Part shown: positions 13,401 through 28,400 of the stretch, piece by piece | Position numbering within the stretch: position 1 is the stretch's first letter | How the letters are laid out: each line of letters opens with the position of its first letter | Source of the DNA: Sipunculus nudus | Taxonomy: Eukaryota > Annelida > Sipuncula > Golfingiida > Sipunculidae | Reading direction: 5' to 3' | Assembly (NCBI GenBank): GCA_026874595.1 | Contig: CM049306.1 | Location: 79,386,142-79,450,141 of the forward strand | Length of the DNA stretch: 64,000 nt | Position numbers and translations under genes: made by a program | The notes under the pieces: generated by a model | Told to the model about the DNA's origin: nothing | What the model saw: only the letters and a program-made list of their open reading frames with translations | Database searches by the model: none

Positions 13401-16400
13401 TACAAATAGTGACCATATAAGTATAATTTGAAGCTGAATGGTGATACTCTAAAGCCTTCCACTGGGTGTCTCAATAAGACTATATCATTTTCAAAACAAT
13501 CTCATCATCTCTTTCAAATAGACTACTGTGGGCACACAGGGATAACTATTCGGATAAATACTTGACATTCTTATGAAGATTAAGAACCTTGTCTAATGGC
13601 TTGGCCAGTCCCACAGCAGTGTATACTCAAATTACAAGTGGGAGCTAGGATTATCAGTATCTACTAGAAGACCTTTTCGTCTCACCACTTTGACTCACAT
13701 CACCCTTTATCTTACATTTAGTACGTATGAAAAGTGGTGGCCTGTGGTGTTGACTTTTTTTTTGGAATAATTGAGGGGATTAACCAGTCAGAATTTGATT
13801 AGGGGCAGGGATGCAACATGAAATCTAGGCAAGAATTTGTTTGTAAAGGGATGTGGATCAACAAAGTTTAGAGTAGAATAACATTTTTTATGGACCATGC
13901 ACGAATCCTCTAAATTATATTAGAGGATTCATAGCCATAATGTAAGCTTGTTTGACATCACATCAAGTTATTCACCTTGAATGTTTAAGGAGCTTTTTAT
14001 TTAAGTAGATGTTAAAAGATGGCTGTTTTTATCAGTAAATTGTAAAAAAATATATTTAAAACTGATATATTTATATGGAATTATCACTTTGTTTCCTTGT
14101 AGAAGATGTGGCCAAGTCCTGGCAAGGAAAAAGGGCTTATGTGGTAGGCATGGCAACAGGCACAGCAGGTAATATCATCTGGTTAAATATGTCCATAAAT
14201 ACATATACCATAAAAAATTAATCTTCTGTTTGCAGAATTTTTTTGATTATATATCCACATTTAATGATTTCATTTATAAGAACCCTGTTACACTAATATA
14301 TATATTCTTCACACATGAATGTTCTCACATGAACATGAGTAATCAAACTTCATGTAAATGAATATTCATATTTGGCATTCATGCATATTATTCCTATATG
14401 TACATGAATATTCATTCTTCCTGTACAGATTCATTCTTCATACGCACATGGTGAAATTTAGATATCCATTCTTCATACTCATGAATACCAGCATTCATTC
14501 TTCATATACATGTAGATTTTTATATGCATGATTTTTTTTTCTTCATGTTGATGAATATGCATTCTTCAATCACATGTGAAACTTGGTGCCCTGGAGCTTA
14601 TTATTGGTTATCTGCATTAATTTAGATTTTATAGAGAAAAAGCTTAAAAACCTTTAAAAATCTTCTTCTCTGAAACTGTCCAGCCAAATTGTCCAATATT
14701 TCACAGAAATGATCCCTGGAACAATCTTTCTCAAGTTTGTTTGAATGGTTCCAGTTCGGAGATTTTTGGCCGAGTTACAGGAGGTTGAACTTAGTCATCT
14801 GTCCAAAAAGCACACTAAAATTAAAATCTCAGAAACAGCTAGAGCTATAATCACCAAATTTTTTACCAGTGTTTGTCACATATGTCATATTGGATTTTGA
14901 GGTATTGGTGGTGACACCTACATTGATGTGTTTTTTACAAGTGAAAATGTAATTTTAAACTCTTCTAGCTTATACACTGATTTATGATGAAACTGTTAAG
15001 CTGATTGGTTTAAACTTTACAAGAATTATTCTATGGTAGGGTTCTGCCAGTTTTTTAAGAATAGATTGGGTAAATACAGTTTTAAAAAAAACATTGTAGC
15101 CAATTGAAAAAGGCTTTCTGTATTTGAAAACGGATTTGAGTTTCAGCAGCCAAGTCAAGAGGTCACTCAGTACAAACAGGTGGGGTCCAGACATCACCTT
15201 GGCAACTGACCTGGCTGGGGGGGGGGGAGTGTCTAGACAATGTGTCTAGACGTCTAGACACAGCATCTAGACGTCTAGACAATGTTGAGATGCAGAATTC
15301 CCAGATTATTGGAACTATATCTTTAACTGTTTGAAAAAAACTTGGTTTGCATTTTAAGTGAATTGGGTTTATCATCAGGTCACATGTGAACTGCTGCACC
15401 CTCATTTTTGGTTGACCTCTGACCTTTCCTCGCTGCCAAGCGTCCATTTGTGCGTCTGTTTCCACACATAAACCAGGGAACCGTTCGACCGATCAGGCTA
15501 AAAATTTAGCACAAATGTAGCCCTTTGATAGCTTTATAACATACACTAAAAATGGTGGCGCCACCTTCAACCATTTTTGCACAGTGTCCATCTGTTCATC
15601 TGCCTTGGGATAAAATCACTCATATCTCAGCAGTGATTTGACTTATCCACCTGAAATTTTGCAGGTTTATACATCCTGGACAGCTTTCTTGATTTTATGA
15701 CAGGTGGCGCCATCTACATTCAGGTTTACTCTGCAGACATCCAAGCTCATATCTCGGGAACCATTTGACCAATTGGGCCAAAATTTTGCATGTGTATAGA
15801 TCTCACATAGCTCTTCATCATAGGCAAAACTGGTGGCGCCACCTGCAACCATTAATGCACAGCACCAATCTATTCATCTGCCTTGGGATAAAATCACTCA
15901 TATCTCAGAAGTGGTTTGATTTATCCACCTGAAATTTTGCAGGTTTATACATCCTGGACAGCTTTCTTGATTTTATGACAGGTGGCGCCACCTACATTCA
16001 TGTTTACTCTGCAGACATCCAAGCTCATATCTCGGGAACCGTTTGACCGATTGGGCCAAAATTTTGCATGTGTATAGATCTCACATAGCTCTTCATCATA
16101 AGCAAAACTGCTTGTGCCACCTGCAACCACTTATGAAAACCGTCCATCTGTTCATCTGCCTTGGGATAAAATCACATATCTCAGCAGTGGTTTGACTTAT
16201 CCACCTGAAATTTTGCAGGTTTATACATCCTGGACAATTTTCTCGATTTTATGACAGGTGGCACCACCTACATTCACGTTTACTCTGCAGGCATCCAAGC
16301 TATAATATGCAACACACCTCCCTCTATTCACCATGCCACTTAATCCATGCCTCACTTCACCCGTCCCACGATTTCTGCGGATACACATAGTCGCCGGTTG

Positions 16401-19400
16401 ACTACCCATATTCTAGTTTTAAAATGTCCTAGTCTGAAACTTGCAGGTCCGAAATGTCCATTTTGCTGAAATCATAATGACTAAGGTAGATATGCAGGAT
16501 TTAAAAGAATCAATATTAAATTTTAAAAAAAAACCTCCATTCATACTCCCAAACTTTGCACAGGTTCGCATTAGGCCTGTAGGCCTTGTTATGAATTTCA
16601 TGTGTTCAGCATATATATGCATTTTCATTCTGTTCATGCATGTTGGTTCTTCATATAAATTCTGTTTGTGTGAATGCATAATGATTTTATTCATCCAGTG
16701 CATGATATTATTCTGTATACATGTATATTCATGTTTTCACACAAAGACTTGTTCTTAATATCCATACATGTTTTTGAATGGTTTATTTACTACCTTAAGT
16801 TGCACGACTGGGCGCAGTGTGGGGTAAGCAGCAGCAATATGTGGCCAAGACTATTTTGCTCCAGTTATTCTATCAGCTGATTATTTAGCCCGTGATATGC
16901 AGTTCATGGTATGATCCAGGGGGAATTGGCTTCTGTGGCTCAGGGGTAGAGCACAGGACTCAAAGCCAGGAGATCGTGAGTTTGAATCTCAGGTACAACA
17001 GTGGTGAGATTTTTCACGGGCGGCCCCTTCCCAGGGTGAGCAATCTGCAGCCTTAATGGGGAGACTGTGTACAACAGTGGTGTTTCACTCACAAACAAGT
17101 CGCCTTTAGTGGATTGCTTGGTGTAATGACCCAGCAATAGGGATGACACACACCAAGGACCCGCAGGAGTGGTACACTGAGCCTGGTTGATGCCTGAATT
17201 ATCACGTGTAACCCCCATGTCACATAGTCTGAAACCAGATTGGAATTTTGCAGATGTACATACGAAGTTCAGCAAGCATTAAAAAATTGAGGTGGTTACC
17301 TGAACCAAAAAAAAATATTTAAAAAAAAATAGATAGATGGAAAAATGGGATTTCCTGTAAAGAAATGGATACCCCATGCTGCATGTGATATATCAACCAC
17401 TGGACTCAGTTGTCATGTATTTGACCTATGACTGCAGGATAATCTAGTAGGTTTAACTCCATGTTCAATGCCCTTTATAACCTGCTAATTGGTGTATACC
17501 AGGTTCTGCTGTGGCAATCCGCACACCGCACGTCAAGTAAATTTTGCTTTAAATTGAAGAGTTATGGGAATTTACAAGTTATTACCTTTGTAAGGAACAT
17601 GTAAGAATCCTTAGGATATTTTTTTTAATTAAGCCGCCGCTTGAAAAGTTGTGCCCTTTAGTGATCACTCTGTCAGTCCGTCAAGCCGTCTTTCCGTCCT
17701 TCTGTCAGTGACTCTTTCTTTTGCGTGCGATAACTCAACAACAACTTTCTGCATCTTTCCCAAATTCACAGGGATGATTAGTACCTATGAGGGCTCCAGA
17801 CCTATCAAATTGCAAACTTGTTGGAATTCCAATATGGCTGCCACAGCCCAATCGCAGATTTTCTTTCGCACGCAATAACTCAACAACAACTTACTGCAGC
17901 TTTCCAAAATTCACAGGGATGATTGGTACCTATGACGGCTCCAGACCTATCGAATTATCGACTGGTCAGAATTCCAATATGGCCACCACAGCCCGATCGC
18001 TGATTTTCTATTGCACACATTATTTCAGACATATCTTCTTTAATATCATTTGATCAAGTAGGATTTTTTCTCTCATGCATATGGATAAAAACCTGTTTCT
18101 GTTTGTCATATTTTTCAAATTTAACTTAATTTTTCACCCATATGTAAACTAATCCGGCACTAGCAGAAATGCGGGGCCCTCTGAGGACCATTGTCCAACC
18201 ACATTTAGTTTCAGATGATTTTTGTCCATAGGTAAATACTATTCAGGTTTAATTAACTTCAGGGAGCATATGAACAATGGAGTCTAAATAATAAAAATTT
18301 ATTTTTGTTGCAGTGAAGAAACTTTGTTTTGAGACACTTGGAGAGGAATGTGGGAATGCCCAAGCACTGGCAGAACGTATTATCTCTGGTGGGTAGGAAT
18401 TCCTGTCATGTATATATGTACATGGTATATATGTACATCCAATAGTCTCATGCCAGCCTTGTATTATTTGTTGGACCAAGCCCACATCAAAGTTTTGTAG
18501 ACCACCCAGTGCTGCCATCTGTCACTTGTCATAAAAACTAATGCCTCCTATTCTGACTTTGCTGTGGCATCTTAAGTAAGTTTGAAGATCCTAAAACTTA
18601 TATTTGGTAATGCCTTCCGACGTATTAAAACCCTTCAGAATGTTCAGCACCCATGTATATGAACATGTGTATATGCTTAAACTGGCAGAAACGTTTTGCT
18701 GAAAATAGATCTGTTGTGCTTTCCCTTAGAAAACATGCAGGACTGACATCAGTTTGCATTGAACCCCACAGTTTACAGAGTCCCAAAGGTGGTGGTTTCA
18801 GTTGATATCAAATTATAAACCACTGATTTGTATAAGGGTGATTAGATTAGGATGTGGTTAAAAAAGAACTAAAATTTTGTTAAAAATCAGTTTATATAAA
18901 TAAGAAAAATAATTTCATCAAAGATAAATCAATAAAACAGAAACGTTGTCCTCAACAGCACAGCAGTCTTTTTTTAATATGAGTTTTAGCTCAGCTGACT
19001 ATAAGTCATCTGAGCAATAGTCGTGGTCCATTGTCCGTCGTCCGTCGTGCCGTCCGTCCGTCCATAGATGTGGCACGTTTTGAATCCGTAAGACCTAGGA
19101 ATCCAAAATTCATCATAATGTTAGATGTCCCCAAGATCTCCTACCAAGCCGAAAACCGGGTCTTTGTGACTTCGTTCCTTTGAGAAATTAAGGAAAAACC
19201 TCAATTTTTTTATTAAAATCCTATTTTCACACTTCAGGACTGCCTAATATCAAAACCACTCATCTGTTTTTCCTCATATTTACCATAAATATTCTTCTAT
19301 ATAGTTCCTATGTACATGCCAGAAATTAAGTCTGTTAAGTATAAATTCTTTAAGTTATGGGCCCAAACATAATGGACTTTGTAAAAAATCAGGAAAAATA

Positions 19401-22400
19401 TTTACTCACTTAACATGAAAAATTTTGAAACTAGAGTCTTTTTTCCCAAGTATATAACTATGTTTAATTAAGATTCAATTGGTTACCCAAAATTAGATCT
19501 GAATTTTGTAATTTTTTTAAGTAATTAGCATAAAAATAAAATCAGTACCTGAAATTTTGCCCAACTTTGACCATGGCACGTTTTTTTCCTGTAAGTACCA
19601 TTGATTTAATTTTCACAGCATGTAAACATAAATATTTAATTTGTTTAAATCTGAAATTTGGAAGTAAAAGCTTGAAAATTAAGCTAGTTATTGATTTTTT
19701 TCTTGAGGCTCTATTGTAGTCATTTGCTTTGATTACAGATTACAGATGCAGGGTCCCACTCCAGGTCACTGGAAGTCAGCTATGCCAGGGTTTCTGATTT
19801 GTTACAGTCACTGGGGGAGATCCCCTGCTGTGACAGGTGTACAGTTATTCTCATATCACCCCCCAATCACTGTATCTCCTTAATTGTAATGCTGTTTCCA
19901 CTTTGATATGCAAAAACTTTCCTTGAAAAAGTAATTCAAGGTGTAATCCAGAAGATGCAATGTTGTGTAATGTAGCATTTTTAAAGAAATCATTTTTCTT
20001 TTAAATAATTTTACCAATCATAATGGAACCCATCAGTATGCTTAAATTATGATAAAATATGATGCACATTATGGATAAATAAAGACACAATTAAAAATTG
20101 TGAAATCTAATTCAAGTATTGTTTTTAGATATTTATTGTTTTGCAGATTTAAAAGATATATTTTTAGCTCAGCTGACTATAAGTCATCTGAGCTATAGTC
20201 ATGGTCCATTGTCCGTCGTCCGTCCGTCTGTCTGTCCGTCCATCCGTCCGTCTGGATGTCCGTCCATAAGACTGGCACGTTTCGACACCGTTGGACCTAC
20301 GAATCTGAATTTCGGCATACAGTTAGATGTCCCCATAATCTCCTACCATGCCAAAAATTGGGTCAATAGGACTTTGTTCCTTTGAGATATTAAGGAAAAA
20401 CCTCAATTTTTTATTAGAAATCTATTTTCACACTTCAGGACTGGCTCATATCAAAACCACTCATCTGGTTTTCTTCATATTTACCATAAATATTCCTCTA
20501 TATAGTTCCTATGTACATGCCAGATATTAAGTCAGTATTATATAATTTAAAAAAGTTATTGGCCCAAACATAATGCACTTTGTAAAAAAATCAGGAAGAT
20601 ATTTTGTCACTTAAGACCCAAAGTGTTAAAGGTAGGGACTTTTTTCCAGTAATACAACTTTAATTAATCAAAATTTAATTGTATACCAAAAATTAGATTA
20701 AAATCTGTTAAATTTTTTTAAATATTGGCAAAAATATAAAATTGGTACCTTAAATTTTGCCCAACTTAGGCCATGGCACGTTTTTTTCCTGTAAGTACTG
20801 TGGATTTAATTTTCACACCATGTATACATAAGGATTTAATCTGTTAAAATCTTAAATTTGAAAATAAAAGCTGCAAAATTATGCTAGTTATTGAATTTTT
20901 TTGGAGGCTCTTGTTGTATTCCCTTACATTGTCAAGCAGTCCACTTTGATGACTGTAGGTCATTCAGTGCACATCTCTATGCTCCCCAGGCTGTTGACAT
21001 AATTTTAGATGTCCCCAAAATCTCCTACCATACCGAAAATTGGGTCATTAGGACTTTGTTCCTTCGAGATATTAAGGAAAAAAACTCCGTTTTCCATAAA
21101 AAAAGGCCATTGTTACACTTCAAGGCTGCCTAATATCAAAACCACTGATCTGTTTTTGATCGTATTTAGTATTCACATACTTTTATACATTTTCTATTAA
21201 CATACCAAAAATTAGGTCAGTATTGAGTATTATTTTGAAGTTATGGGCCAAAACATAATGCAATTTTAAAAAAAATCAGGAAATATATTTACTCACATGA
21301 GAATTGCTGAACCTAGAGACCTTTTTCAGGAATATAACTTTATTTAATCAAAATTCAATTGTTTACCCAAAATTAGATCTGAATTTTGCAAATTTTTCAA
21401 GTTATTAGCATAAATAAAAAACAATACCTTAAATTTTGTCCAACTTTGGCACTGTTGATTTAATTTTCCCAGCATATATGCATAAGGATTTAATCTTTTA
21501 AAATCTGAACTTTCAAAAGAAATTGATTGGAATGAATAGCTTTTATTCATGTTTTCACACACCATGTCAAGTGTTGTTTACATCTAGCCCACCTAGTAGT
21601 ACAGCCTTCACTTGCATTATGTAACCCACCCCAGGCAGCTTACCTTGGCCCAGCTTGGCCACTACTAGCAGGCTTCCCCTCGCCCTGCACTCATCCCCCC
21701 CCCAGCTGGTGCATAAACTAGATGAATGTTATAATTTTTCTGTATTTTATTTTATTCTTGGACATGCTACATTTTAGATTTTGTATTGAACCACCAGGGT
21801 TACAATGATTAAAGTGTACATTTAATTGTGTCCACAAAGTGGTGTATTGCTGTGAAAGTCTGGATGTTCATGAGATAAGTAATTCCTTACTTCAGAAGAG
21901 TAAAAACTTCACCAGGTGTGAAATTGACTATTAATTCCAGTAATTAATTAAAACTGGGATAGTAATAAGCACAATGATATTGTTTGTCCCTCATTCAACC
22001 AACAGTGTGTATACTGTATTTGAAAAGATGTTTTATTTTGTCAAATTTACTTTTATTTTATTTTGGTGAATAAAATTAAGCATGTCCTGAAAACTCCAAT
22101 ATGCAAAACTTTTTAATAGTGATTCAAGGAATTTTCTTGTAGATGCCATGTTGTGGCATTATTTTCTTTTAAAATCAGTTAAAACATTTATGATTTAAAA
22201 ATAATAAAATATATGTGTATGCATAATATGACCCAATGTTTTTTACTCTGTATATATAATGATTGCAACTTTTGCAACAATTCTAATATTTTAACTTATA
22301 TTTTCAGGTTTTTTAATAAAAAATTTATAAACCCGTAAATAAAAAAATGATACAGATAAAAACTTCTTAATGGAAAAAGTGGATCTGCTTAAAAAAATAG

Positions 22401-25400
22401 GATTATATATAAACTTAAATGCATTATTCTCTTGAAAGTGAAATAAAGGTATTAGTCCATTCTTTCCACTTGCCTGTCCATCTGTAAATTTTCGTATGCA
22501 ACACAGTATCTCAAAACTTTTACTGTTTTTCTTCATGACAGTCTTGACAGAGTATTAGTTTGCAATCATATATTTAGAACTTTACTATGACCAAGTACGA
22601 GGGCCCCTTTCCTCTTAGCTTTTCATATTCTTATATAAATGAAAAACATTACAATAGAATATTTCTACATCCACCTTCGTGCTGCCCTCACTTTTCCCTT
22701 CTCCGAACCCCACCCCAAAGTCAGCCTCAGTAAGCAAGAACAAGATGAATCAGATATATTCATACTTTAATATTTTGTATAACTATTTGTCCATAGGTAC
22801 CTATGTACATGCCAGAAATTATGTCAATATTGTGTAATATGTAGACATAGTGGGCATCACAATAATGTACCTTGTCAAGACTAAAGAGATATTGTGTCAT
22901 ACAGTCACATATTCATAAATCACTTCATCAGCATAGTTAATCATAACATCATATCTGTCAAATTGAACGCTTGCAGACTACCATACACTTTAGATCCTTC
23001 AACAAATAGCCTTATCATCTACTACTGCTTATTACTGCTGTCATTGCATTCATATTTGCTCAAATATATCACAATTTTCAACCCCTCCTAAATAAATAAA
23101 AAATAAACCACTTTATTTGACTCTATAAATCCATCAGTCAGGTAATTTCATTTATCATTTACTCACATATTACATTACATTCCTTTATAATAGCCCAACA
23201 TGTACATGATATTCATAAGCTTTATCGACCCGATATAGTATCACAGTGGAGAAACATTTATAGTCCAATCACGATCAGCTGAGCGCCGTGACCCATGGGT
23301 CCCTTGTTGTGGTAAAAAATAAATAAACATTTGTATGCATGATGTGGTGTTATCTGACAAGATTGAGATTTATGATGATGCAATTGAGAATTATGAATCA
23401 ACTTTTATATTCAGATATATATGTTATATTGAAAATGTTAGAAATATAAACTTAAATTAAAAAAAAAATTGATGTGATAAAAAAATGTGGATTTATTACA
23501 AACATTTGTTCATTATTTTCCTGCATCAGCAGAATTTTAGATCAGGCTTTGTTTGCCATGTTTTATGTTGTTAATTAGTTATATTTCAACTGTATACATT
23601 TCATAAAAAAACATATATTTAATAATATATATTATACAAAAAAAGATTCGATTGAACAAATGTGTAAACTACTGAAATGTCAACAGTTATTCGAAAAGCC
23701 AACTAATGATCATGGTAACTGTACAGATCATTTGTTCACAAACTGCTCACATGCTTCAGTTTCAACATTAGGAAACACATGGTCAGGTCACAAAATATTA
23801 TTTGCAACAATTTCTTGCTCATCAATACAAACCAATCATATAAACCAACCATGGCCTTTATTACCTCTTCCTCTTACACTTTATCTCCATTTGATATTAT
23901 TTTAGATTTTTACCTTCAAGGTTAACGTCAGCTGAGCACAGTGACCCATAGGTCCCTTGTTTAACATTTGTCATGAGTAGGAAAATTTAATCAGACATTT
24001 CATGTTTTTTAAATTTATATAATGTTCATTGACGTTACTGACTGAAATTGCAGACATTTGTCATTTATATTCATAAATGGAATAAATAATTCTTACTTCT
24101 GGTAAGGGTTTAGATTTTCACTTAGTTTTTCACTTATTTGTGGATATTACATTTTAACTGCACATATTTCTCTTTTTTTTCTTCATTTATAAAGTATTGC
24201 TTGAAGAAAAAGGTTTGGTTTAATGATACATTCATTTTGTATATTACAGATTGTGGGAGCAAGAAGGGGCATTACTTGTTTCCATGTGGAAATCTGGCAA
24301 AAGAAACATTGCCCAAGCTTCTTACAGACTCAGGTAAATATATTGGCTCATAATTTGCCTTCTCTAACTAATATTGTGGATAGTTACAAAAGATGGGTCT
24401 TATAAGTCCCTCCAGTTGGAGCCAGCAGTATTATCTATTTAAAACCAAATTTGTACAGCAAGCACAAGGTGGATAAAAACGTTTGGAACTAGCCAGAAAA
24501 GACAGACTGTGAGACTACTGTAGATCCACTTTTGGAGCCATGGCAGCTAAATGAGACTTCTAGCTGAAAATCCTGACGATGTTTTCTTAAAGGGACATAA
24601 TCAGGCCCATTATTATTCCTATTCTTTCACACTATCAGTTCAGTTTTGCTTTACACTAAAGTTTCTCAGCAAAATCATCCCAGCACACAGTGTCACTACC
24701 TCACCCTCTTTAACACCTTGTTATGGCTTTGCGTGTTGGTAAACATAGTCCATGTGTGTTTATCATAACAAGGCTGCTTGACCGGAGGCCCATCTATTTG
24801 CCGCAACATGGTGTGTTTCAGCAACATGTACAGTGGAAGCCCACATTTACGACCACCTTGGGCACTGAACAAAGTGGTCGTAATTAGGGGGTGGTCGTAT
24901 TTGTGAAACTCTAAATTACCTGGATCGTATATTCAGGACCAAGAAAAGTGGTTGTAATTGTGGGGTGGTCGCAATTGTGGAGTGGTTGTAAGGCGGGGTT
25001 CCACTGTATTACATTTTTTTGGGGTACAGGTCAGTTATAGCATCTCCAGTGTGCTCCGAGATGCATGCGGCCCAACGCACTGTGTTTATGTTGACACCTG
25101 TGTTCGCGCCTGGTCCACTGTTTTTAACACTCGTTTACAGGAGTATGCAAACGGTTTATAGGCAATATTTTGGCGGGTGCAGATTTATTTTAAAGAGAAG
25201 AAGCCATTTGTCCTGTAAATTTAACATGCTTTACAGTTGATTGGGCCCCTTTAAAAAGGGATGCGGCTGTTAAATGCAGGTTTGGGTAAGACTCCAGAGA
25301 CTCGACAGTCCGCTCACACATGATGGGCAATAATAAGAATAGGAAGGAGGATGTGAATTCCCTGCTAAGAACATATATAAACTTAGACATATATTTGTTC

Positions 25401-28400
25401 ATTTATTTTATTCATTGTTAATTTTATAAGAAAATATAACTAAAATTTAAACAGGCTTATTTGTAACAGCAACCATTTTTTTTTAGCTTGTCATAAACCA
25501 CTTGTCATTTTCATGGCATGACTGATAAAAGATATTCAATTGCAAAATTACACACTTTAACAGTTGTACCTAAATTTGAGGACGGCTTGAATACCGGAAA
25601 TACTGGTAAAAAGGTCAAACAGAATAAAAGCATTTTCAACTGTGACCATTTCATTTTGGAGGTGCCTGTTATGATTGTTTTCTAGCGAACCTTTGAGTTT
25701 ATGTGATGATGTGGCGTCAGCCTTTGTCTGTCATCTGTACCTTAACCCATACTATCTCAAAAACAGCAGGAGCTAGCATCACCAAATTTTGTGCAAAAAA
25801 TCAGTCACCTAAAAAACTCTATGGGATTTTGTTTATTTTTATTTTGTTTTCTACATTTACTTAAATTTTTATAGATAAAAATGGTAAAAAACTATAAAAA
25901 TCTCTTTCTCTGACCAGCAAAATTGTTCAATATTTCACAGAAATAATCTCTGAATCAATCTCTCTCAAGTTTGTTATAATGGTTCCAGTTTTCTTTTTTT
26001 TTTGTTGGAGTTACAGGAAGCTGAACTTAATTGTTTGGCAAAAAAGAATACTTAAATTACAGTATCATAAACGGCTAATGCTATCATCACCAAATTTTAT
26101 GCAAATTTGGTCACATGACTCATATTTGAAATTGAGGTATTTGAAGTGCTACCTGCATCAAATTTTTTGTACAGGGGTCATCGGTCATCAGTACATTAAC
26201 CAATAAATTCTCAGGAAAAGCAGGAGCTAGAATCCCCAAATTTTATTTAAAAATCTGTCACAAATAAAATGCTGTGGTATTGAGCTTTTTGTGGCACCAC
26301 CTGCATTAACTGACATCTCATGGAGAAAAAGCTAAAAAAAAATTTTTTAAATCTTCTTCTCTGAAATCATTCAGCCAAATTGTTCAATATTTCACAGAAA
26401 TGATCCCAGAAACAAGCTTTATCAAGTTTATTCAGATGGCTTGGGTTTGATGCATTTTGGCCTAGTTACAAGAATTTGAACTTAGTCATTTGTCCAGTTA
26501 AGCATACTGACTCAAAAATCTCAGAAACGACAGGAGCTAGCATCACCATGTGCAAATGTAGGTCACATGACTCATATTTGAAATAGCAGTTTTTTGTGGC
26601 CCAACCTACATTGACTTTTTTTAAAGGGTAAAAACCTCATAATTCCAACCTCTTTCAGCTTAATATGTTTATGATGAAATTGCCAAGCTGAATAGTTTAA
26701 TTTTTTACAAGAATTATCCTAGGGTAGGGTTCCTTCAAAGTTTCAGTTGTAAAAGCATATCTTGGGTTCATTTATTTTTAGTAGAGTCATAGAAAATGAA
26801 GTTGTTCTTGTGGCTATTAGTAAGCCTATTTCAAACTGAGGGCTGAAATAGTCAACTTCTGCAAAACTGTTGTTTCAACATCTGTAACATTTCAGATTTG
26901 GCATAGGCCAAAGGTCAGTCTGGATCTATGTATAGCTTTGGCAGACTACCAGCTGTATCAGATTAGGCACCAGGTCAAGAGTTTACTCAGTGCAGCCAGG
27001 AACAGGTCAAGAGTTCACTCAGTGCAGTAGCTGCAGCTAGCAATTTGTTCCATTTCACTCAGGGCAACTGCCTGCCTCTTCTGAGATTTGTCAGCCATGT
27101 GGACCTGACTCACTGGAAGTTTGATGTAATGGCCTGAACTTTTTGACTCCATGCATTTTTTATGGCTTTCTAGTACACAAGACTGGTGTGGCCCCTACAG
27201 TGATTTTTGCCGAGTGTATGTCCCTGCTTATTTATCAGTAGGATTTTGATATATCATCATAAAATTGTCCTTATCTCTACATCAGGGATAGCTTTGTCAT
27301 ATACAAGACTGGTGGTGCCACTTACAAAAATTGTTGTAGTGTATATCTCTGCTTATTTCTAATGAGATATTTGAAATATCAGCTAGTAGTTGGGCATATT
27401 TATACATCTCAGTTGGCTTTGTCATAAACATGACTTTTGGTGCCACTTCAGTTGTTTTGAGTTTCTTTCATCTGTGCATATAGCTCAAGAGTGGATTGAA
27501 GTATTTGCCTGGAATTTTACATCTTCCTACATTTCTGATGACTTTCTCATACAAAAGACTAGTGGCAGCACCTATAATAATTTTTCTGTTGGGAACATCC
27601 ATGCCAGTATTTCAGGAGTGAGGTTTATGTAATTGGTGCTTCTTAAACTTTATCTTTTCTTACTTGACCAAGTATCTTTTAGTAATTCACTATGTTTTTA
27701 GAGCCTTAATGTACTCTCACAAATTAGCTCTAAATTGGTTTCAGTGATGAGATCATCAGATTATGTTTATATGAGTCAGTAAATAGGACTTGCAGGTTGT
27801 CTATAACTGTATTTATGTCAATTTGGACTTGGGATTTTACAGAGAACTTTGGATCAATCAAACCCAATACAACCTACTTTAGGTCATCCAATGAGAAACA
27901 GCTTTTATGACAAAATGCAGAAATATGGATATGTATGTCTAGTATGTCACATGACAGCTCTGTATCAAAACCATCTGTAGTGGCCCTCTTACAGAGAGCG
28001 AAGGGCCATCTCTTGACAAGCCCTGCAGGCCTAGGCAGTGACTGCATGGCCCAGAACTCTTGCTGTTGAATATTTAAAGACTGCCTTCATCATACTCGTC
28101 TTGGAACATTATCAGCAATGTGCATCAGTATCTGTATGTGATACAGATGGGGACATCCCCAACCCCACCTTTGTATCAGTTGTATGAGATTGATAGAGCT
28201 TGTGATGCTTCCTGCAATTTCAGTTTTAACATTTAAAAATAAGAACAGGGATGTCAGTACAAACAAAATTATTAACAGATATTGACACTCTACACCTCAA
28301 TGTTAATAGATTCAGACTGTGTGGTAAGTGCAACTAATATTTTAACAGCATTGAATAACAATTAAATACTGTAAGAACTAAAACAAGGATGTTGGAAATC

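Noticed and set aside
15163-16409. Repeated minus-strand open frames with similar peptides (…CRVNMNVGGATCHKI…)
   Set aside because: They come from tandem minisatellite units; no start or splice logic and frames do not extend between units.
16928-17000. Functional tRNA gene
   Set aside because: A and B box likeness is present, but arms do not fold well and a SINE body with A-tail follows.
16940-17275. 111-codon minus-strand protein
   Set aside because: Lies wholly inside the SINE.
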